A stretch of 11,588 bases of DNA from Leucothrix mucor. GTDB lineage: Bacteria; Pseudomonadota; Gammaproteobacteria; Thiotrichales; Thiotrichaceae. Of this stretch, positions 8,034-11,588 are shown piece after piece (the stretch's first letter is position 1; the number at the start of each line of letters is the position of its first letter). The notes below the pieces were generated by a model. It did not search any database. It saw nothing but the letters and a program-made list of their open reading frames with translations, and was not told the origin of the DNA. The stretch is taken from positions 1 to 11,588 of the forward strand of contig DQUJ01000017.1 in assembly GCA_015662325.1 (NCBI GenBank), read 5' to 3'. A program made the translations under genes and the position numbers.

Positions 8034-8072
8034 TATTAAATAAGAAAATTTGTTAAAAAGTGGTTTACCTTT

Positions 8073-8618
8073 CTATATCGACAAAATCGCCTGACGATAA
8101 TATTGCAACTCTTCAATCGACTCTAAAATATCATCCATTGCTAAATGCGCGCCTTTTTTAGTATAACCATCCAGCACTTCTGGCTTCCAGCGCGCCGCGA
8201 GTTCTTTTAGCGTACTCACATCTAAATTACGATAATGAAAAAAATCTTCTAATATCGGCATCTCGCGTGCCATAAAACGGCGATCTTGGCAGATGCTATT
8301 GCCACACATGGGGGATGCACCTTTAGGCACGTATTGCTCTAAAAACTGAATGGTTTCTGCTTCTGCTTGCGCCATCGTGTAGTTACTTTCTTTTACGCGC
8401 TTGATTAAACCAGAACTGCCATGATGACTTTGATTCCATTCGTCCATCCCATCCAGCACGCTGTCTGACTGGTGTATTGCTATCACAGGACCTTCTGCTA
8501 ATTTGTTTAAATCTTTGTCGGTAACAACAGTCGCTATTTCGATAATGACATCGTTAACGGTATCTAAACCCGTCATTTCCAGATCAATCCAAATGAGATT
8601 ATTTTTGTTTTGGCTCAT
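8073..8618 (-). CDS. orn: Oligoribonuclease
   Basis: This 3'-5' exoribonuclease degrades 2-5 nt RNAs (and pGpG from c-di-GMP) to mononucleotides. The 181-residue product, the same length as E. coli Orn, is of the DEDDh type. Asp12 and Glu14 lie in [10 protein letters not shown], Asp112 in CQDRRF, and His158 and Asp163 in HLAMDD. All five catalytic residues are intact. A good Shine-Dalgarno (GGAAG, 8627-8631) precedes the ATG by 8 bases. The gene is divergent from the M48 peptidase and rsgA group, as orn and rsgA are divergent in E. coli, and probably heads the minus-strand transcript into yheS. Confidence 0.97.
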   Translation of the reverse strand: MSQNKNNLIWIDLEMTGLDTVNDVIIEIATVVTDKDLNKLAEGPVIAIHQSDSVLDGMDEWNQSHHGSSGLIKRVKESNYTMAQAEAETIQFLEQYVPKGASPMCGNSICQDRRFMAREMPILEDFFHYRNLDVSTLKELAARWKPEVLDGYTKKGAHLAMDDILESIEELQYYRQAILSI

Positions 8619-8626
8619 GGGTTATA

Positions 8627-8631
8627 CTTCC
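8627..8631 (-). promoter_or_regulatory. Ribosome binding site of orn
   Basis: GGAAG on the minus strand, 8 bases from the ATG, fixes the orn start at the family-typical N terminus. Confidence 0.65.
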
Positions 8632-8650
8632 ACGCTGTAATTAATTAAAG

Positions 8651-8808
8651 GAGACCTTTGCACGAGAGTATGGCGAGAGTAAAAATTGCGTAATTTTTCC
8701 TGTTTTTCTTAAAATGAGGGTAATAGCAGGGCTATTGACCTAGTTTTTAAGGAAATCAGGAAGAATTTAAGCATTTTTAATCCGTCATATCTCTCGTGCA
8801 AAGATCTC
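8651..8808. mobile_element. MITE-like palindromic element (158 bp) with 5-bp target duplication
   Basis: Terminal inverted repeats 8651-8668 and 8791-8808 (outer end GAGAYCTTTGCACGAGAG) agree at 17 of 18 positions; the only difference is C versus T at 8655/8804. The element is flanked by perfect 5-base direct repeats TAAAG at 8646-8650 and 8809-8813. The whole interior is also palindromic: arms 8651-8727 and 8731-8808 meet at a 3-base loop, with the innermost AATAGC/GCTATT exact and CCTG/CAGG and CTTAAAA/TTTTAAG blocks in step, a few mismatches and small gaps apart. It contains no meaningful ORF. This is the form of a miniature inverted-repeat element mobilised in trans. Its parent transposase family is not certain to me. 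It fills most of the 210-base gap between orn and the M48 gene. Confidence 0.85.
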
Positions 8809-8828
8809 TAAAGGTATTCTAATAGCAA

Positions 8829-10070
8829 ATGCACATTTTTACTTGGATTTTTATTATAATGGTCATTGCCACTACAGGCATGCAACTATGGCTATCTTTA
8901 CGACAAAGCAAGCATGTGATGGATCATCGCGCTTCTGTACCAGATGAGTTTTCAGATAAGATCACCCTAGAAGAACATCAAAAAGCGGCAGATTACACCA
9001 AAACCAAAGGCGGCTTTGGGCGAGCCCAGCTTTTATTTGGCACAGTGATGCTACTTTTCTGGACACTCGGCGGCGGTTTACAATGGCTCGATCTGTTTGT
9101 GCGCTCATTTGAATGGGGCCATTTAACCACAGGCGTTGCAGTTTTAATCGGCTTTTCTTTAATCTCTAGTTTGATTGATTTACCCGCTTCTTTATACCAA
9201 ACCTTTGTTATCGAAGAAAAATTTGGGTTTAATAAAACCACGCTCGGTGTATTTTTCGTTGATATGATCAAAGGCGCAGTGCTCTCTATAGTGATCGGCA
9301 TTCCACTGATTTTATTAGTTTTATGGCTAATGGAATCGGCTGGTGATCTTTGGTGGTTATACGCTTGGGTGGCTTTAACTGCTTTTTCTATATTAATGAT
9401 GTGGGCTTATCCTAAATTTATCGCGCCTATTTTTAATAAATTTAAACCACTCGAAGAAGGCGAAGTCCTCAATCGTTTAACCAGCTTACTGGAACGCACT
9501 GGCTTTAATTCTGATGGCGTTTTTATTATGGATGGCTCTAAACGTTCCAGCCACGGTAATGCTTATTTCACAGGTTTTGGTAAAACCAAACGCATTGTGT
9601 TTTTTGATACGTTATTAAAGCACTTAACACCGACACAGGTTGAGGCTGTTTTGGCGCATGAACTCGGGCATTTTAAACGCAAGCACGTTTTAAAAGGCAT
9701 GATCGTTTCAATCACTATGACCTTTATTGGCTTTGCGGTACTCGCATGGCTAATGAAGCAAGATTGGTTTTACAGTGCGCTGGGTATTCAACAGTCTTCA
9801 ACCTATATGGCGTTGATTTTATTCATGATGGTGAGCCCTCCGTTCACCTTCTTTATCGGTCCATTAATGGCACGCTGGTCGCGTAAACATGAGTTTGAAG
9901 CCGATGAATTTGCAGCCCAACAATCAGATGCTGGGGAACTTATCAGTGCATTGGTTAGTCTATATAAAAAGAACGCGGGAACGTTAACGCCAGATCCATT
10001 GTATTCGGCATTTTATGATTCCCATCCACCAGCTTCTATTCGTATTGCGCATTTAAAGCAGGTACAATAA
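8829..10070 (+). CDS. M48 family membrane metallopeptidase (Ste24/CAAX-protease-like)
   Basis: The 413-residue membrane protein has hydrophobic segments at about 3-22, 66-90, 101-125, 145-168, 173-195, 290-310 and 325-346. The zinc site is HELGH at 277-281, with the third ligand probably Glu355 in EFEAD (355-359). Other Ste24-type motifs are SSHGNAYFTGFGKTKRIVFFDTLL around 240-263 and DPLYSAFYDSHPP at 389-401. Eukaryotic Ste24 trims prenylated proteins; bacterial homologues are presumed to act in membrane protein quality control, so the substrate is unknown. The length and the conserved N-terminal half separate it from the shorter HtpX. An AAAGG sequence lies 14 bases before the ATG, a long spacing, in sequence touched by the MITE insertion. 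It leads a plus-strand group with the cytochrome gene (28-base gap) and rsgA. Confidence 0.93.
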   Translation: MHIFTWIFIIMVIATTGMQLWLSLRQSKHVMDHRASVPDEFSDKITLEEHQKAADYTKTKGGFGRAQLLFGTVMLLFWTLGGGLQWLDLFVRSFEWGHLTTGVAVLIGFSLISSLIDLPASLYQTFVIEEKFGFNKTTLGVFFVDMIKGAVLSIVIGIPLILLVLWLMESAGDLWWLYAWVALTAFSILMMWAYPKFIAPIFNKFKPLEEGEVLNRLTSLLERTGFNSDGVFIMDGSKRSSHGNAYFTGFGKTKRIVFFDTLLKHLTPTQVEAVLAHELGHFKRKHVLKGMIVSITMTFIGFAVLAWLMKQDWFYSALGIQQSSTYMALILFMMVSPPFTFFIGPLMARWSRKHEFEADEFAAQQSDAGELISALVSLYKKNAGTLTPDPLYSAFYDSHPPASIRIAHLKQVQ

Positions 10071-10085
10071 AGCAGGACTAATGAA

Positions 10086-10091
10086 AGGAAG
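10086..10091 (+). promoter_or_regulatory. Ribosome binding site of the cytochrome c gene
   Basis: AGGAAG, 7 bases before the ATG at 10099, supports that start and efficient independent translation after the M48 gene. Confidence 0.65.
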
Positions 10092-10098
10092 ATAGACA

Positions 10099-10392
10099 AT
10101 GAAAATATTAAACAAATTTATTTTAACGTTAAGCGTATTACTAAGCAGTGCTTTTATGAGTAACGTAGCACTCGCAGGCGATGTCGCAAACGGCAAAAAA
10201 CTCTTCACAGAATCAAAATGCAATCAATGTCACGGCACTGAGGTTTTTACTAAAAAAGACCGCAAAGTAACTAGCTTACCTATGTTAGAAAAGAAGGTAC
10301 GTCTTTGTGACTCAAACCTAAGCACTAACTGGTTTGATGATGACATCATTGATGTGACGGCATATCTTAATAAGCAATACTACAAATTTTAA
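10099..10392 (+). CDS. Small periplasmic mono-heme cytochrome c
   Basis: The 97-residue precursor has a Sec signal peptide (Lys2/Lys6, hydrophobic core about 7-20, likely cleavage after ALA at 24-26), leaving about 71 residues. The heme c site is CNQCH at 41-45. The C-terminal half has the pattern VRLC..(N)LSTNWFDDDIIDVTAYLN..YYKF, seen in small soluble cytochromes of proteobacteria. The sixth heme ligand is unclear: the only Met after the heme motif is Met62, just 17 residues on. An extra Cys70 is also present. It should carry single electrons in the periplasm; no partner is identified. A strong Shine-Dalgarno precedes it, and rsgA starts 12 bases after its stop. Confidence 0.88.
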   Translation: MKILNKFILTLSVLLSSAFMSNVALAGDVANGKKLFTESKCNQCHGTEVFTKKDRKVTSLPMLEKKVRLCDSNLSTNWFDDDIIDVTAYLNKQYYKF

Positions 10393-10404
10393 GATGATTA
10401 ACTC

Positions 10405-11328
10405 TTGAGCAAAAAACTCAGCACCGGACGGGTCGTCATCCGTTTCGGTGCTGAACTTCTCGTCGAAAATCCCGAAGATCCCGCACTCCCCCCTATTCGC
10501 TGTACCGCTAAACGTAAATTCGACACCATTGTGTGTGGCGACCTTATTACGTGGCATCCAAACGAACACGGCAACGCAACCGTTGTTGATTTATTACCCC
10601 GAAAAAATGCACTAACACGCCCCGGTTATCGTAATCGTCCGCGCACAATCGCGTCTAATATCGACCAGCTTGTGATTGTTAATTCTTGGCTTCCAGAAAC
10701 CTCGTGGGATTTAGTCGATCGCTACCTTATTGCCGCTAATCAACTGCAAGCAGACGCTATTATTGTGATGAATAAAAGTGATCTTGCCGATAAACACGCT
10801 ACCGATGCGGATTGGCAATCAATGAAAATATACGAACAACTCGGCTATCCTGTATTACACATTAATGCGATTAGTGGCAAAGACGGCGAAGGCATTCAAG
10901 AGCTGTTAGCACTAATGAGCAATAAAACCAGTATTTTCAGTGGTCGCTCCGGCGTAGGAAAATCATCTATTGCGAACCAACTACTACCTGATATTGATAT
11001 TACCGTGGGCATTATTTCAAATGCCGGCGAAGGCAAACATACCACCACCACAGCAACGCTCTACCAACTGCCTGATCACAGTCACAACAAAGGCTATTTA
11101 ATTGATTCTCCCGGTGTTCGTGATTACGCACTCGGCGATATAAGCCCGCAAACACTCAGTGAAGGCTATATTGAAATTTATGAACACGCCTTACAATGCC
11201 GTTTTAATAACTGCACCCATGATCACGAACCCGGCTGTGCGGTAAGAGTTGCTGTTGAAAATAATGAAATTTCTAACGAACGCTATCAGCGCTATCTCCA
11301 TGCGCTTAAAAACTTAGCTCATATTTAG
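10405..11328 (+). CDS. rsgA: Ribosome small subunit-dependent GTPase A
   Basis: RsgA is a GTPase that checks late 30S ribosomal subunit maturation and releases assembly factors. The 307-residue product has an N-terminal OB-fold (about 5-65). A circularly permuted G domain follows, with G4 NKSD at 123-126 before G1 GRSGVGKSS at 180-188, switch GEGKHTTT at 208-215 and G3 DSPG at 234-237. A zinc-binding C-terminal domain has Cys265, Cys270, His272 and Cys278 in the expected C-x4-C-x-H-x5-C spacing. The start is TTG: a TAA stop lies 4 bases upstream in frame and no ATG or GTG occurs in the early N-terminal region, so TTG is the only reasonable choice. Its Shine-Dalgarno is weak. A five-codon frame (10394-10408) ends in TGA overlapping the TTG. 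Confidence 0.95.
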   Translation: MSKKLSTGRVVIRFGAELLVENPEDPALPPIRCTAKRKFDTIVCGDLITWHPNEHGNATVVDLLPRKNALTRPGYRNRPRTIASNIDQLVIVNSWLPETSWDLVDRYLIAANQLQADAIIVMNKSDLADKHATDADWQSMKIYEQLGYPVLHINAISGKDGEGIQELLALMSNKTSIFSGRSGVGKSSIANQLLPDIDITVGIISNAGEGKHTTTTATLYQLPDHSHNKGYLIDSPGVRDYALGDISPQTLSEGYIEIYEHALQCRFNNCTHDHEPGCAVRVAVENNEISNERYQRYLHALKNLAHI

Positions 11329-11362
11329 CAAAACAAAGACAAGCACCCTTTTAGTTCTTGTA

Positions 11363-11423
11363 CGGAGCTCCGGGGACACGATGCTTATTTCTGATGCTAT
11401 AACTGGTAATTAAGTATTGTGTT
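11363..11423. repeat. Hairpin-forming repeat between convergent rsgA and the DsrE-like gene
   Basis: Arms 11375-11390 and 11408-11423 are complementary at 12 of 16 positions; three of the four differences are G-U pairs in plus-strand RNA. The loop is 17 bases. Just upstream is the 10-base perfect palindrome CGGAGCTCCG (11363-11372). The GGGGACACGATGCTTA-type sequence resembles, from memory, repeats near IS200-like or REP-associated transposases in gammaproteobacteria, but no transposase is present here. It may be a decayed repeat element or a bidirectional transcription end. The rest of the 127-base gap shows no gene. Confidence 0.45.
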
Positions 11424-11455
11424 ATGGTTGAATATTGCCTATTGACAACGGCTAG

Positions 11456-11588
11456 CTAATGGGTGATCTCTTTGATTCGGGTTGTATTAATATTTTTGAG
11501 GAGAAAATCAACATCAGCTTCTGTTTTACCTGCATTGGGTAAGTAAAGCGGGCAAACTTCAACCTTCGCTCCCATTTTTATTATTGCA
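11456..11588 (-). CDS. DsrE-like family protein, C-terminal fragment at the window edge
   Basis: An open frame enters from the right edge (reading from base 11587) and runs 43 codons to a TAG at 11456-11458. The residues begin AIIKMGAKVEVCPLYLPNAG, which matches the end of DsrE/DsrF-like proteins: a hydrophobic helix, then G.KVEVC..YLPN with its conserved Cys. Such proteins carry or relay sulfur, or have unknown roles. The tail (..KTEADVDFLLKNINTTRIKEITH) diverges from the usual D..GV......P ending, so the C terminus may be altered. It is convergent with rsgA. The start and N terminus are outside the window. Confidence 0.6.
   Translation of the reverse strand, partial: AIIKMGAKVEVCPLYLPNAGKTEADVDFLLKNINTTRIKEITH

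Noticed and set aside
8670..8693. Small plus-strand frame (ATG GCG AGA ... TAA) inside the MITE-like element after an AAGGAG sequence
   Set aside because: It has seven codons only, the Shine-Dalgarno-like sequence is about 16 bases away, and it lies in a terminal inverted repeat region.
8993..9301. 102-codon minus-strand frame inside the M48 gene
   Set aside because: It is fully contained in a membrane protein gene with intact motifs and has no ribosome site; it is a shadow.

Overview
The window is a chromosomal stretch of housekeeping genes from an AT-leaning gammaproteobacterium. The best lineage evidence is the gene order tonB, yqgE/algH, ruvX/yqgF, pyrR, pyrB, pyrC' on the minus strand. 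I know this order from Pseudomonas and related gammaproteobacteria, and it includes the class A aspartate carbamoyltransferase type with a dead dihydroorotase partner. A YheS-type ABC-F ATPase and an Orn of 181 residues, the E. coli length, agree with this. Genus cannot be fixed from the sequence alone. A DsrE-like fragment at the right edge and a small c-type cytochrome would suit a free-living respiratory bacterium, but this is weak evidence.

Layout. Minus strand, in transcription order from about 8618 down to 8: orn, yheS, a TonB-like energy transducer, yqgE, ruvX, pyrR, pyrB, pyrC' and a predicted lipoprotein with an App1/DUF2183 phosphatase domain. The last genes are tightly coupled: pyrR and pyrB abut with no spacer, pyrB and pyrC' overlap by 4 bases, and pyrC' and the App1 gene overlap by 4 bases. 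A stop/start TAATG at the left edge hints that the operon continues. Plus strand, from 8829: an M48 (Ste24-like) membrane metallopeptidase, a small periplasmic cytochrome c and rsgA. The right edge carries the C-terminal end of a minus-strand DsrE-like gene, convergent with rsgA.

How the genes work together. PyrB with PyrC' should form the aspartate transcarbamoylase complex of de novo pyrimidine synthesis, with PyrR as its regulator or as a uracil phosphoribosyltransferase. Orn removes 2-5 nt RNA fragments. YheS and RsgA act on the ribosome. RuvX acts in RNA/DNA processing. The TonB-like protein, the App1 lipoprotein and the M48 peptidase belong to the cell envelope.

The most notable non-coding elements are: (1) a 158-bp, almost fully palindromic MITE-like element at 8651-8808, with 18-bp terminal inverted repeats and a perfect 5-bp target duplication TAAAG, inserted between the divergent orn and M48 genes; (2) a G-rich palindromic repeat in the leader of ruvX, where a hairpin and a G-quadruplex-capable run compete for the same bases; and (3) a hairpin-forming repeat between the convergent rsgA and DsrE-like genes. 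I saw no CRISPR array, rRNA, tRNA or clearly new multi-gene system.
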